A stretch of DNA of 64,000 bases from Planctomycetaceae bacterium (GCA_028284145.1 JANQSH010000191.1:1-64000); one strand, 5' to 3'; counted from the first letter of the stretch, positions 9,621-19,149 are shown. The notes: a model not told the origin generated them from the sequence alone. Made by a program: numbers and translations.

Positions 9621-10061
9621 TTATTCAGCATCGGTTCGTCGCAGAACGAACACCGAACATTCCGCGTGCCGCATGACCCGCTCCGCAACCGAGCCAAGAA
9701 CGAGCCGTTTCATGCCGTGATACCCGTGCGACGGGATCACGATCAGTTCGGCTCCGACTTCCTTCGCATAGCTGGCAATCTCCAATCCCGGATTACCCAT
9801 TCGAGTGACCAGAGTTGCCTCTTTGACCCCTGCATTGTCTGCCAGTTCCGCCAGCTTCTTTTTTACAGCCCGTTCGCGGTCCTCGTCGTTAACATCTCCC
9901 CAAACAACACCGGGTGAGACACTGTCGAGTGGATACAGCACGTGGATCAAGTGCAGGCTGGAAGCAGATTCGGCCATCGCCAATGCGGTCGGAATGGCGG
10001 CTTCGGATTCTTCAGAAAAGTCGACCGGAACGACAATTTTCTTCCTGGGTAACCAACTCAT
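9621..10061 (-). CDS. Universal stress protein family (UspA)
   Basis: A protein of 146 residues with a single Usp domain. It starts with KKIVVPVDFSEESEAA (beta-1 with the ATP-contacting Asp) and ends with the nucleotide loop GYHGMKRLVLGSVAERVMRHA and the strand CSVFVLR. The G-x2-G-x9-G-(S/T) pattern is present, so ATP binding is likely. ATG 10061 is preferred over ATG 10082 because GGGAG lies about nine bases ahead of it. It lies just downstream of the symporter gene and upstream of the DUF971 gene, all leftward. Confidence 0.9.
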   Translation of the reverse strand: MSWLPRKKIVVPVDFSEESEAAIPTALAMAESASSLHLIHVLYPLDSVSPGVVWGDVNDEDRERAVKKKLAELADNAGVKEATLVTRMGNPGLEIASYAKEVGAELIVIPSHGYHGMKRLVLGSVAERVMRHAECSVFVLRRTDAE

Positions 10062-10140
10062 GATGTGGAAACTCCCTGGCATTCATCTTAAAAACTGGAC
10101 CGTATTTATTATACGGTTGTGAAAGTCGTTGGGCGACTGG

Positions 10141-11940
10141 TCACTTCATGATTTTGAACTCACCCGATTTATACCGTTGCCAGTAGGCGTCCATATCCTT
10201 CCGAACCTCGTTTGAAAGAAGAACGAGGCCGATAATGTTGGGAATCGCCATGCCAAGGATCATCAGGTCACTGAAGTCCTTCACATTTTTCGCGGACACG
10301 ATTGAGCCCAGGAACACAAAGATCAGAAAAATGATACGGTAGGACATCGACGCTCGATCGCCGAACAGGTAAGCCCAGCAGCGTTCTCCGTAGAACGACC
10401 ACGAAATCATGGTTGAGTACGCGAACAGCACAACCGCAATTGCCAGCATATATTTGAATCCTGGGATAACCGCGTTCATGGCGTGCGACGTCAATCCGGC
10501 TCCATTGTCAGCGGCTACGAAGTGTTGAAGCGTTTTGTCCTGGTATGCGCCTGTGATCACGATGACCAGAGCTGTCATCGTGCAGATAACCACAGTATCG
10601 ATAAATGGCCCCAACAGTGCGACAACTCCCTCTCGGACAGGGTGCTCGGTTTTGGCAACTGAGTGCGCAATGGCGGCTGATCCTACACCTGCCTCATTGG
10701 AAAATGCTGCTCTTTTGAAGCCGGTGATCAAGACCCCGATTGCTCCTCCGTACATCGCTTTGGCGGAAAAAGCACCTTCCCAGATGGCTGTGAATGCGTC
10801 TGGAACATCCTTCGCTTTCATGATGAGAATCACAATGGCGGCCAGAACATAGATGCCGCACATCGTTGGTACAATTTTTTCGGCCGTTTTTGCGATTCTC
10901 CGAATACCACCGATGATCACGATGCCAACCATGATTGTCATGATGATTCCGTAAACCCAACGATAATTTTCAGCGCCAGCGGGTAGCGTTTCCTGAACGG
11001 CGTTGAGCGATTGATTTACCTGAAATGCGTTGCCACCACCAAGGGAGCCTCCGATGCAGAGTACCGCAAACAGGACGGCTAACGCCTTGCCGATCGGTCC
11101 AATTCCCAAATTACCAAGGCCGCGAGAGAGGTAAAACATGGCACCACCCATGACTCGGCCATCGGGTCTGACTTCACGGTATTTCTGGCCCAGTGTGCAC
11201 TCAACAAATTTAGACGTCATCCCCAGAAATCCGGCAACAATCATCCAAAATGTGGCGCCCGGTCCACCGGTCATGATGGCGATCGCAACTCCGGCAATGT
11301 TGCCCAATCCCACTGTCGCTGAAAGTGCGGACATGAGTGCCTGAAAATGGCTGACTTCGCCTTCATCATCAGGGTTGTCGAACTTTCCTGCAGTCACCAT
11401 GATGGCGTGTTTGAAGCCGCGAATGTTGATGAAGCTCATGCGGATTGTGAAAAACGTTGCACCGATTATCAGCCAGAACACTGATAATGGTACGGTCGCA
11501 TTCTGATCTTTGGTTTCGTAAATCGTCTCTCCCGATTCATCCAGGACTGCATTACCGTCGGCGTCCAGCTTTTTTTCAATCTTGCTGGTGAACGGAATAG
11601 GGACTGGAAAAAACAATACACCGGCCAGGTATTCGTTAAGCTGGCCGCAAAACTCATCGACTTTCTTTTCCGTCATCCGGAAAGTACTCAATGATTCGTC
11701 CGCATTGCCGTTTGCCTCTTTCGGTTCTGTGGCAGTCGATGCTGGCTCTGTTTTCTCTGCCCCATCGCCTGTTTCATCTGTGTTGGTGAGTGAGTCCGCA
11801 GCACTATTTGATTCCGTTGTCGTACTCGATTCCGCCGTCGTGCTTTCCGAAGCATTGGCGTTTGGATTGGGGGCTTGGGTGGCCGCAAGCATGATCAGCG
11901 GACAGAGAACAAAAATGGCGGCCATCAATGCCAGACGCAT
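10141..11940 (-). CDS. AGCS-type sodium:alanine/glycine symporter with an extra N-terminal region
   Basis: A protein of 599 residues. The core from about residue 135 matches the alanine-or-glycine:cation symporter family: FTIRMSFINIRGFKHA, LSATVGLGNIAGVA, GGPGATFWMIVAGFLGMTSKF, FSNEAGVGSAAIAHS, with about ten membrane helices. Unusually, the first 20-25 residues look like a cleavable signal peptide (LALMAAIFVLCP). A 50-residue Ser/Thr/Glu-rich low-complexity stretch follows, then a segment of about 50 residues containing KKLDADGNAVLDESG. This front part should lie outside the membrane. ATG 11940 has a GGGAG box; the frame continues 70 codons upstream without protein character. It could take up alanine or glycine with Na+. 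Confidence 0.88.
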   Translation of the reverse strand: MRLALMAAIFVLCPLIMLAATQAPNPNANASESTTAESSTTTESNSAADSLTNTDETGDGAEKTEPASTATEPKEANGNADESLSTFRMTEKKVDEFCGQLNEYLAGVLFFPVPIPFTSKIEKKLDADGNAVLDESGETIYETKDQNATVPLSVFWLIIGATFFTIRMSFINIRGFKHAIMVTAGKFDNPDDEGEVSHFQALMSALSATVGLGNIAGVAIAIMTGGPGATFWMIVAGFLGMTSKFVECTLGQKYREVRPDGRVMGGAMFYLSRGLGNLGIGPIGKALAVLFAVLCIGGSLGGGNAFQVNQSLNAVQETLPAGAENYRWVYGIIMTIMVGIVIIGGIRRIAKTAEKIVPTMCGIYVLAAIVILIMKAKDVPDAFTAIWEGAFSAKAMYGGAIGVLITGFKRAAFSNEAGVGSAAIAHSVAKTEHPVREGVVALLGPFIDTVVICTMTALVIVITGAYQDKTLQHFVAADNGAGLTSHAMNAVIPGFKYMLAIAVVLFAYSTMISWSFYGERCWAYLFGDRASMSYRIIFLIFVFLGSIVSAKNVKDFSDLMILGMAIPNIIGLVLLSNEVRKDMDAYWQRYKSGEFKIMK

Positions 11941-12212
11941 AATCGACTCCCGGACGTTTGGTCCTGTTTGATTTTGGCGAGAATTTACGAAGGAATCTCC
12001 AGAATGGTGGCAACTCCCATTCGATTTCGGCCCAGAATAGCGCCATTTTGACACGCTTGCAAGATCACTATTAAGGTATGGGCATAATTGGACTTCCGCA
12101 AAATCACAACCTTTTTGACAGTTTTGGTTGTCTAAAAGAGAGCTGGTCACTAAAATCTTCCGAAAGAGAAGGTGTCAGCACTCCGTTTGGAGCCATTCTC
12201 TTGTCAGAATAG

Positions 12213-12989
12213 ATGGCATATCAAGTTTGTGTGCGATATCCCGAATTGAGTCGTTCGATGCGTGTTGTTCTGGAATCCAATGATCGAGACTTTCTGGTCC
12301 GCCTGCAAAGGTTGGGACAGGGTACGATTCAGCAGTTGTGCGAGGACTTGGGTGTCACTGCGACGGCTGTTCGGCAACGGTTGATGCGCCTGCAAAGTCT
12401 CGGTATGGTGACTCGGGAGGTTGTGCGTGCCGGGCGTGGACGACCACGACACATTTATTGCGTCACTGAGAGTGGCATTCGCGAACTGGGGGACAATTAT
12501 TCGGAATTGGCGACCGTTCTCTGGTTCGAATTAAGCTCGATCGACGATCGCGAAGTCCGCGCTCAGGTCTTTCATCGTATTCAGAATGCGCTCGTTGCCC
12601 GTTATGGAAGCAACGTTCAGGGGGAATCGCTTCAGGATCGCATTGAACAACTGTGTGATGCACTTGTTGATCGTGGGTTCGACGTCGAGGTTGACGTCTC
12701 TGGAGATTTGCCAATTCTGCGCGAGAATAACTGTCCCTACCTGGAACTGGCGTCGAGTCATCCCGAGATTTGCGAACTGGAGCGGTCTGTCTTCAAGAGG
12801 ATTCTTGGCGTGGATGTTTCGCTCGAACAATGTTGTCTGGATGGACACCATTGCTGCGAGTTTCATGCTGAATCCGGCAGTGACGATTCTGAATCGTGTG
12901 ACAGGAAAAACCAGAAAAAGAGTGAAGCGTCAGCAGAACTGACGGTTTCAGGAGATCGCTGGAAGTCGAAAACTGTGACGGCTGATTGA
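12213..12989 (+). CDS. sufR: SufR-like iron-sulfur responsive transcriptional regulator
   Basis: A protein of 258 residues with a winged helix-turn-helix at about 20-90 (TIQQLCEDLGVTATAVRQRLMRL, then the wing RAGRGRPRHIY). A C-terminal cysteine cluster follows at about 174-215: CPYLELASSHPEIC (C-x12-C), then CC and CC further on. SufR proteins hold an Fe-S cluster through such cysteines and repress suf operons when iron and sulfur are sufficient. The suf genes begin less than 700 nt downstream on the same strand, which supports the call. The acidic, Ser-rich tail after residue 220 is not conserved. An internal ATG at 12258 is an alternative start. Confidence 0.85.
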   Translation: MAYQVCVRYPELSRSMRVVLESNDRDFLVRLQRLGQGTIQQLCEDLGVTATAVRQRLMRLQSLGMVTREVVRAGRGRPRHIYCVTESGIRELGDNYSELATVLWFELSSIDDREVRAQVFHRIQNALVARYGSNVQGESLQDRIEQLCDALVDRGFDVEVDVSGDLPILRENNCPYLELASSHPEICELERSVFKRILGVDVSLEQCCLDGHHCCEFHAESGSDDSESCDRKNQKKSEASAELTVSGDRWKSKTVTAD

Positions 12990-13065
12990 GAGATAAGCGT
13001 CCACGAAAACATTATAAAAACACCTTCGACCAGACTTGAACGATTAGACGAATTGGAACAAACGC

Positions 13066-13602
13066 ATGACATGGATTGATGGCAAATTCGAGGAAAACGT
13101 CATCGTCACCACACTCGAACAGGGGATGAATTGGGCCAGACAGTCGAGCATCTGGCCCATGACTTTCGGTCTGGCCTGTTGTGCTATCGAAATGATGGCG
13201 ACTGGAGCGAGCCGTTATGATCTCGACCGGTTTGGTGCCGGGGCATTTCGCGCGACACCACGTCAGGCTGACTTGATGATTGTCGCCGGAACGGTGACGT
13301 ACAAAATGGCAAGCCGTGTGCGACGTTTGTACGAACAAATGCCCGATCCGAAGTACGTGATCGCGATGGGCGCTTGCACCATCGGTGGTGGACCGTATTT
13401 CAAATATGGCTATCACGTGGTGAAAGGGGTTGATCTGGTCGTCCCGGTGGACGTCTACGTGCCTGGGTGTCCTCCCCGTCCGGAAGCCTTGCTGGAAGGA
13501 ATCATGCGGGTGCAGGACAAAATTCGCGCCAAGCGTATCGCGAAAGATGCTGACGAAGTTCTGCCCGTTCCGCATCACAGCGGTGTCGCGCAACTCTCGT
13601 AG
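13066..13602 (+). CDS. nuoB: NADH-quinone oxidoreductase subunit B
   Basis: A protein of 178 residues, complete. It has the N2 [4Fe-4S] ligands: the adjacent Cys pair in [11 protein letters not shown], Cys in [11 protein letters not shown] and Cys in [11 protein letters not shown]. NuoB links the peripheral arm of complex I to quinone reduction. No other nuo gene is in the window: it stands between sufR and sufC, with 76 nt before it and 54 nt after. It may be a stand-alone copy that shares the Fe-S assembly transcript; whether another nuoB sits in a nuo operon elsewhere cannot be seen. Confidence 0.92.
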   Translation: MTWIDGKFEENVIVTTLEQGMNWARQSSIWPMTFGLACCAIEMMATGASRYDLDRFGAGAFRATPRQADLMIVAGTVTYKMASRVRRLYEQMPDPKYVIAMGACTIGGGPYFKYGYHVVKGVDLVVPVDVYVPGCPPRPEALLEGIMRVQDKIRAKRIAKDADEVLPVPHHSGVAQLS

Positions 13603-13656
13603 CAAACAGGATTCACAAATTTCCGAGTGACCGAATCATCGAAGAATAGAAGCATC

Positions 13657-14493
13657 ATGAGCAGCATTTTGAAAGTCAAAGACCTGCACGTCTCCGTCGA
13701 AGAGACACCGATTTTGCGGGGCGTCGATCTGGAAATCAAGCAGGGAGAAATTCACGCGCTGATGGGGCCGAATGGTTCCGGCAAAAGTACTTTGGCTTAC
13801 GCTTTGGCCGGGCATCCGAAGTACGAAATCACGAAAGGCAGCATTCATATCGATGATGTTGATATTCTCGAACTCGATCCGAGTGGTAGAGCGCGGCAGG
13901 GATTGTTTCTGGCATTTCAATACCCGGTCACAATTCCCGGCGTGAAAGTGGCTGACTTCTTGAGGCATGCCGTTTCCAACATTCGCAACCCCGAACGCAA
14001 GGAAGGCGAAGGCCTGATTCCGATGCGCGAGTACCGCAAAGAGCTCCGTAGTCGGATGGAGGAGTTAGGCATGGACCCGGAATTTGCCCGGCGTTATTTG
14101 AACGAAGGCTTTTCCGGTGGTGAAAAGAAGCGGATGGAAATTCTGCAACTCGCCATGTTGCAGCCTCGATTTGCATTGCTGGATGAAACCGACAGTGGTC
14201 TTGATAGTGATGCGGTTCGGGTTGTCAGCGAAGGCTTGAATCGCCTGGCTGGATCAGAAATGGGTGTGCTGATTATCACGCACCACGAACGTTTGCTCGA
14301 ATTTAACAAACCGCACTTCACGCACGTTATGTTGGGTGGACGGATCGTCGAGACTGGTGATGCAGCCTTGGCACATGAACTTCACGCCAACGGGTACGCC
14401 TCTGTACGGGAACGTCATCCGCAAGCCGCACAGGAACAGCAACAGGCGGACCAAAGTAAAGTCGAAAATCAGGAAGTCCCATCCGGTGCATGA
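13657..14493 (+). CDS. sufC: Fe-S assembly ATPase SufC
   Basis: A protein of 278 residues with the full ABC ATPase set: Walker A GPNGSGKST, the SufC-type signature FSGGEKKRMEI and the Walker B region FALLDETDSGLD, followed by the switch His in IITHHER. SufC powers the SufBCD scaffold that builds [Fe-S] clusters. ATG 13657 starts the domain directly; an in-frame start at 13627 would add ten residues. A tail of about 25 residues rich in Gln and Glu extends beyond the usual end. sufB follows after 42 nt. Confidence 0.95.
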   Translation: MSSILKVKDLHVSVEETPILRGVDLEIKQGEIHALMGPNGSGKSTLAYALAGHPKYEITKGSIHIDDVDILELDPSGRARQGLFLAFQYPVTIPGVKVADFLRHAVSNIRNPERKEGEGLIPMREYRKELRSRMEELGMDPEFARRYLNEGFSGGEKKRMEILQLAMLQPRFALLDETDSGLDSDAVRVVSEGLNRLAGSEMGVLIITHHERLLEFNKPHFTHVMLGGRIVETGDAALAHELHANGYASVRERHPQAAQEQQQADQSKVENQEVPSGA

Positions 14494-14535
14494 GCGGGAT
14501 GAGGGAATACTCCGACACCAGAAACAGGTGATAAC

Positions 14536-15948
14536 GTGGCGACAGAAACCAAAACCGATCTGCCAATCATTGGCGATTACCAATACGGATTTCACGATCC
14601 GACCGACCAGTACGTCTTTCGGAGTCGGAAGGGTCTCGATGCGGAAATCGTAGCCGAAATTTCCGAAATGAAAGGGGAGCCAGGTTGGATGCGTGATTTC
14701 CGGCTGAATTCGCTGGAAACGTTTTTCGCCAGGCCAATGCCTGAATGGGGGGGGGATCTTTCGACGATCGACTTTCAGGACATTTATTACTATGTCCGGG
14801 CTTCCGACAAACAGGAGAAAGACTGGGACGACGTTCCTGAGGATATCCGCAAGACATACGATCGTCTCGGCATCCCGGAAGCGGAAAAGAAATACCTTGC
14901 CGGCGTGAAAGCGCAATACGAAAGTGAAGTGGTGTATGGATCGTTGGAAGAGGATCTGGCGAAGCAGGGCGTCATCTTCACCGATACAGACACCGCGCTC
15001 AAAGAGCATCCCGAAATCTTTCGTGAGTATTTCGGTACGATCATTCCGCCAGGCGACAACAAGTTTGCCGCACTCAACTCGGCCGTCTGGAGTGGTGGTT
15101 CGTTCATTTACGTTCCGCCCGGTATAAATATCGACTTCCCGTTGCAAGCCTATTTCCGCATCAATTCGGAAAACATGGGACAGTTCGAGCGAACGCTCAT
15201 CGTCGTCGACGAAGGCGCCAACGTACATTACGTCGAAGGTTGCACCGCTCCAACTTACAGTTCCGAAAGTTTGCACTCGGCTGTCGTCGAAATCGTGGTG
15301 AAACGCAAAGGACGCTGCCGGTATACGACTATTCAGAACTGGTCCAACAACGTCTACAACCTCGTTACCAAACGGGCGATGGCCTACGGCGATGCGTTGA
15401 TGGAATGGGTGGATGGCAACCTGGGTTCGCAGATCACGATGAAGTATCCGGCCATCTATTTGATGGAACCAGGTGCGCGGGGCGAGACCCTTTCAATCGC
15501 CTTCGCGAACAGGGGGCAGCATCAGGACGCCGGTGCGAAGATGGTCCATTGCGCACCGAAAACCTCCAGCCGAATCATTTCCAAAAGTATTTCCAAGGGA
15601 GGCGGGCGATCAAGTTATCGTGGACTTGTCAAAGTCGCCGCCGATGCAGAGAACTGCAAATCGAACGTCGTGTGTGACGCGTTGATTCTCGATTCCGACA
15701 GCCGGAGTGACACCTATCCCTACATCGAAATCGACAATGACGACGTGGCGATCGAACACGAAGCCAGCGTTTCCAAAATTGCCGAGGAGCAGCTCTTCTA
15801 CCTGATGAGCCGTGGCATGTCGGAAGCAGAAGCTTCCTCCATGATTGTGACCGGCTTCATTGAGCCTTTGGTAAAAGAATTACCGATGGAATACGCGGTT
15901 GAAATGAATCGGTTGATCGAACTGCAGATGGAAGGTTCGGTCGGCTGA
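14536..15948 (+). CDS. sufB: Fe-S cluster assembly scaffold SufB
   Basis: A protein of 470 residues, the usual SufB length, starting at GTG 14536. Recognisable blocks are [33 protein letters not shown], the [21 protein letters not shown] core, the GCT segment containing the likely cluster cysteine, and the tail [22 protein letters not shown]. SufB receives persulfide sulfur and assembles the cluster with SufC and SufD in the cytoplasm. It is the third suf-type gene of a compact rightward transcript and lies 141 nt before sufD. Confidence 0.95.
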   Translation: MATETKTDLPIIGDYQYGFHDPTDQYVFRSRKGLDAEIVAEISEMKGEPGWMRDFRLNSLETFFARPMPEWGGDLSTIDFQDIYYYVRASDKQEKDWDDVPEDIRKTYDRLGIPEAEKKYLAGVKAQYESEVVYGSLEEDLAKQGVIFTDTDTALKEHPEIFREYFGTIIPPGDNKFAALNSAVWSGGSFIYVPPGINIDFPLQAYFRINSENMGQFERTLIVVDEGANVHYVEGCTAPTYSSESLHSAVVEIVVKRKGRCRYTTIQNWSNNVYNLVTKRAMAYGDALMEWVDGNLGSQITMKYPAIYLMEPGARGETLSIAFANRGQHQDAGAKMVHCAPKTSSRIISKSISKGGGRSSYRGLVKVAADAENCKSNVVCDALILDSDSRSDTYPYIEIDNDDVAIEHEASVSKIAEEQLFYLMSRGMSEAEASSMIVTGFIEPLVKELPMEYAVEMNRLIELQMEGSVG

Positions 15949-16089
15949 TCGACGGTGATTTATCTTCCGTTGAACGAGATTGATGGCGGACTGACACTGG
16001 CGAACTCGACGCAGGAATTCGAATGTCTCGCGCAATCGATCCATTGGGAATATGCACTGAAAAACTTTTGACGGGCAGAATGTAGACAG

Positions 16090-17409
16090 ATGACAACCAT
16101 GGTGACTGCGACATCCGACTCATACACGCGCGAAGCGTTTGAAACATTTCTGGCTGGACGGGATGAACCTGATTGGATGACCGATCAAAGACGGCAGGCG
16201 TTTGAGGCATATCGGGGATTGCTCGAAACGCCGCTGGACCTGGAAGAGTACAAACGGGTTGACGCGCGGACGTTTCGTCCTTCCAGATACCACTTGCAGG
16301 AAAAGTCTGCTGACGAGACGGGCGTCGATACACTGATGCAGCATCGCGCAGAATATGCCGGGCAGGTGACGCATGTGGATGGTCATACGAAAAACGTTTC
16401 GCTCGATCTGGAAATGGCTGAGAAGGGCGTATTATTCGGCGATCTCGCTACAATGCTGCGGGATCATGAAGACAAGTTGCGTCCGTATTTCATGACGCGT
16501 GCCGTACTTCCCGATGCCGATCGCTTTTCCGCCTGGCATGCTGCTTTTTGGACCGGAGGCGCGGTTTTGTACGTGCCACGCAATGTCGCGCTCGATCGTC
16601 CGCTGCATAGTCTCATCGCTTTACAGACTGACGGGGCTGCTGATTTCAGCCATACACTGGTCATTCTCGAAGACGGGGCCGAAGCAACTTTGCTGGAAGA
16701 AACGGCTTCCGCCAATAACGATGCAACAGGCATGCATGTCGGTGCCGTGGAATTGCTCGTCGGTCGCAATGCACGTCTGCGATATGTCCAGTTGCAGAAT
16801 TGGAATCACAAGGTCTACCACTTTGCTCATCAGTGTGGTCGAGTTGGTGGAAACGGATCGCTGCAATGGACGGTTGGAGGTCTTGGTTCGCGTCTGGCGC
16901 ACATTCATCAGGATGTAATGCTGGATGAACGCGGTGCTGAAGCGCAGGTTAACGGCGTAACTTTCACCATCGAACGGCAGGTGCTTTCCTACTACACCAA
17001 ACAGGCACACAATGCAGAAGACACAACCAGTGACCTGCTTTATAAAGAAGTGCTGCGGGATGACTCGCGTTGCATCTGGCGGGGTATGATTCGCGTCGAA
17101 CCCGAAGCGCAAAAGACGGACGGCTATCAGCGAAGCGACGCGCTGATGCTGAGTTCCACTTGCCGGGCCGATTCGATTCCCGGATTGGAAATCGAAGCGG
17201 ACGACGTGCGTTGCACACATGGTGCCACCGGTGGTCGGGTTGATGAGGAGCAACTCTTCTACTGTATGTGTCGCGGGCTTTCCCGATTTGAAGCAATGCA
17301 CGTTATTGTGGAGGGGTTCTTCCAGCAGGTGTTCGATCGTATTCCAACAGAACTTGTCCGGGAGACGCTCAGTCAGGCGGTCGAACGTAAACTGGGCATC
17401 GGCGATTGA
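16090..17409 (+). CDS. sufD: Fe-S cluster assembly protein SufD
   Basis: A protein of 439 residues homologous to SufB in its C-terminal two thirds: WTGGAVLYVPRNVALDRPL, LRYVQLQNWNHKVYHFA, the SDALMLSSTCRADSIPGLEIEADDVRCTHGATGG block and the GFFQQVFDRIP tail. The SufD-type His in THGAT is present. It lacks the extended SufB N-terminus and instead begins with the TREAFETFLAGRDEPDW segment typical of SufD. It completes the SufBC2D complex. The downstream Rieske gene starts 33 nt later. Confidence 0.93.
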   Translation: MTTMVTATSDSYTREAFETFLAGRDEPDWMTDQRRQAFEAYRGLLETPLDLEEYKRVDARTFRPSRYHLQEKSADETGVDTLMQHRAEYAGQVTHVDGHTKNVSLDLEMAEKGVLFGDLATMLRDHEDKLRPYFMTRAVLPDADRFSAWHAAFWTGGAVLYVPRNVALDRPLHSLIALQTDGAADFSHTLVILEDGAEATLLEETASANNDATGMHVGAVELLVGRNARLRYVQLQNWNHKVYHFAHQCGRVGGNGSLQWTVGGLGSRLAHIHQDVMLDERGAEAQVNGVTFTIERQVLSYYTKQAHNAEDTTSDLLYKEVLRDDSRCIWRGMIRVEPEAQKTDGYQRSDALMLSSTCRADSIPGLEIEADDVRCTHGATGGRVDEEQLFYCMCRGLSRFEAMHVIVEGFFQQVFDRIPTELVRETLSQAVERKLGIGD

Positions 17410-17442
17410 CGTACGCACTTTCAGAAACAGGCAGGCGGACTG

Positions 17443-17757
17443 ATGAGTCAGTGGGAAGAAGTTGCTGAAGAAGGTGAACTGCAGTCAGGCGGTCGGATGG
17501 AGATCATCGTCGATGAGATCCCTGCTTTGCTGTTGCGTGCTGGCGACGATTACTACGCGATTGAAGATCTTTGCACGCATGATGGTCAGCCATTGAGCGA
17601 TGGGCCGGTTGAGAATTGTGAGATCACCTGCCCGCGTCACGGAGCACGATTTGACTTGAAAACGGGTAAAGCGCTGTGCATGCCGGCGACTGAGCCGGTG
17701 CGTGTATTTTCTGTCGAAGTTCGCGATGGAAAGATCCTTGTCGAGATCGAAGATTGA
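17443..17757 (+). CDS. Rieske-type 2Fe-2S ferredoxin
   Basis: A protein of 104 residues made of one Rieske domain: the first ligand pair lies in LCTHDGQPL (C-x-H) and the second in CPRHGARFD (C-x2-H), 15-20 residues apart. It has no membrane anchor, so it is a soluble electron carrier of the type seen as ferredoxin subunit of ring-hydroxylating dioxygenases. No oxygenase is nearby; in suf clusters such proteins may donate electrons or serve as cluster clients. It is 33 nt after sufD and 6 nt before the sufT-like gene, which suggests one transcript. Confidence 0.92.
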   Translation: MSQWEEVAEEGELQSGGRMEIIVDEIPALLLRAGDDYYAIEDLCTHDGQPLSDGPVENCEITCPRHGARFDLKTGKALCMPATEPVRVFSVEVRDGKILVEIED

Positions 17758-17763
17758 AGGAAC

Positions 17764-18075
17764 GTGACGATGCCGGAAGATGTCGTATTGGTTGATGCGT
17801 TGAAACAGGTGATCGATCCCGAACTGATGGTGAACATCGTCGATTTGGGACTGGTTTACGATGTCACTTCCGATGAGGGAGCAAAGAAGGTCAAAGTCGA
17901 AATGACTTTAACCTCCCCTGCTTGTCCTGCCGGCCCGCAAATTATTCAGCAGGCGAAGATGGCTTTGGAGCGCCTTGACGATGTCGAGGAGGCGGAGATC
18001 ACTCTAACGATGTCTCCTCCCTGGACGCCCGAGCGAATGACGGAAGAGGCCCGCGATCATCTCGGCATCTTCTAA
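17764..18075 (+). CDS. sufT: SufT/MIP18-family metal-sulfur assembly factor (DUF59)
   Basis: A protein of 103 residues with the DUF59 pattern: LKQVIDPELMVNIVDLGLVYDV (the conserved DPE), VEMTLTSPACPAGPQI (the conserved Cys in the SPACP loop) and TMSPPWTPERMTEEAR. The family helps mature Fe-S proteins (SufT, PaaD and eukaryotic MIP18). It begins at GTG 17764 or ATG 17770, 6 nt after the Rieske gene, and ends the operon before a strong terminator. The SufT name is by family and place; it lacks the extra domain of longer SufT proteins. Confidence 0.88.
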   Translation: MTMPEDVVLVDALKQVIDPELMVNIVDLGLVYDVTSDEGAKKVKVEMTLTSPACPAGPQIIQQAKMALERLDDVEEAEITLTMSPPWTPERMTEEARDHLGIF

Positions 18076-18101
18076 TCGCCTGATTTGCCAGTCAGAAAAT
18101 T

Positions 18102-18142
18102 AAACGAGGCGTTGGCCATTGCAGCCGGCGCCTCGTTTTTTA
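18102..18142 (+). terminator. Rho-independent terminator of the suf cluster
   Basis: A perfect 10-bp stem, AAACGAGGCG (18102-18111) with CGCCTCGTTT (18129-18138), has a 17-nt spacer and is followed by T residues. It lies 26 nt after the sufT-like stop. The spacer may pair partly as well (GGC with GCC). Confidence 0.85.
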
Positions 18143-18168
18143 GGTTTGAGCAGGTGCCTGTCCGGTTC

Positions 18169-18654
18169 TTACGGGTAGAACGGGCTCGAATTCAGATTAT
18201 CGTTCGATGAGATCACCGGAGTGGTGGTAATATCTGGATCGGCTTCAACATTCGGCGCAAAAAGCGGGTTGCCATTGGCCGGGTAGGGTGCCGTTGGATA
18301 GGCTGGTGAATACAGTGGACCATATGTCGGAGTGCCATAAGGTTGGTAGATCGCGCCATTGTGAACCGGCGGATTCCAGAGTCCGTTCCAACCCGAGGAC
18401 ATCGTACGGAATGGGTAGGTCAATGGTTGGAAATAAGCTCCCGGCTTGCGGTACATGTTGCGATGCCAGTAGTTCGTCGCCCGGTTAGTGCAGGTGCCAC
18501 AATTGCTCGCATAGCATCCGGTTGGTCCACAGGTCGTTCCGCAGAAAGCGGCATTGGTTGTCAGCGGAGCCGGATAGCTTTGTGCATTCGATTCCTGGCT
18601 GGCAAAAAGACAAAGACAAGCGGTCCCGGTAGCGATCCATTTCAGATTCATCAT
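18169..18654 (-). CDS. Secreted Pro/Tyr-rich protein of unknown function
   Basis: A protein of 161 residues. It has a Sec signal peptide (KWIATGTACLCLFASQESNAQS), a short Cys-rich segment (FCGTTCGPTGCYASNCGTC), and then a Pro/Tyr/Asn/Gly-rich tail without recognisable domain. The composition resembles small exported planctomycete proteins of unknown role. A strong Shine-Dalgarno (GGGGGGAA on the minus strand) precedes ATG 18654. It converges on the suf terminator and diverges from csrA. The four closely spaced cysteines could form disulfides after export. Confidence 0.72.
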   Translation of the reverse strand: MMNLKWIATGTACLCLFASQESNAQSYPAPLTTNAAFCGTTCGPTGCYASNCGTCTNRATNYWHRNMYRKPGAYFQPLTYPFRTMSSGWNGLWNPPVHNGAIYQPYGTPTYGPLYSPAYPTAPYPANGNPLFAPNVEADPDITTTPVISSNDNLNSSPFYP

Positions 18655-19149
18655 TTCTATTCCCCCCTCAGTTGATTTTCAGATTTGCGAATTCCTCGAA
18701 CTCGCGACTGTTTTCAGAGAATTGCATCAGCCGTGCCAAAAATGGGAGGGAGCATATACGAAATATCATCTCCAAGAGGGGGGAAACCATCGAAAACACA
18801 CTTTCTCTTTACACTTGTGTCCAAATAAAGATTTTTGATGTGATGTCAAATAGATATCTTTTGTGTTGTGGTGTGTGGCTTTTTTGTTGTAATTCTGGCA
18901 ATGGTATTTTGTAGAAAGTTCCAAAGTGGGCATGACCGATATCACCGCCAGAATTGAATCGGAAAATCGTTGTAAGTTGTTTTATTTTAGTGTTTTCAGT
19001 TATGTTCTGGTGTCGTGGAATTGATTTTCGATACGGCCATTGGCACGGACTTCGCTTAGTCTCCTGGCAGAATCGATGACTCCCAGAGGGGGGATTCAGT
19101 GATTCTCACTGTTTAAGAGTTTGGTTTTTACCATGAAAGGGAGATTAAG
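18655..19149. other. AT-rich divergent region upstream of csrA, 495 bp
   Basis: No credible gene. It separates the leftward secreted-protein gene from csrA and is clearly more AT-rich than its surroundings at 18790-18990. The 10-mer AGAGGGGGGA occurs at 18775 and again at 19085; a third copy is at 19654, downstream of csrA. G-rich GGA-containing motifs in a csrA leader could be CsrA binding sites, but this is conjecture. Confidence 0.45.

Noticed and set aside
14254-15276. Leftward frame of 340 codons opposite sufC and sufB
   Set aside because: The plus strand carries complete SufC and SufB; the antisense product has no domain.
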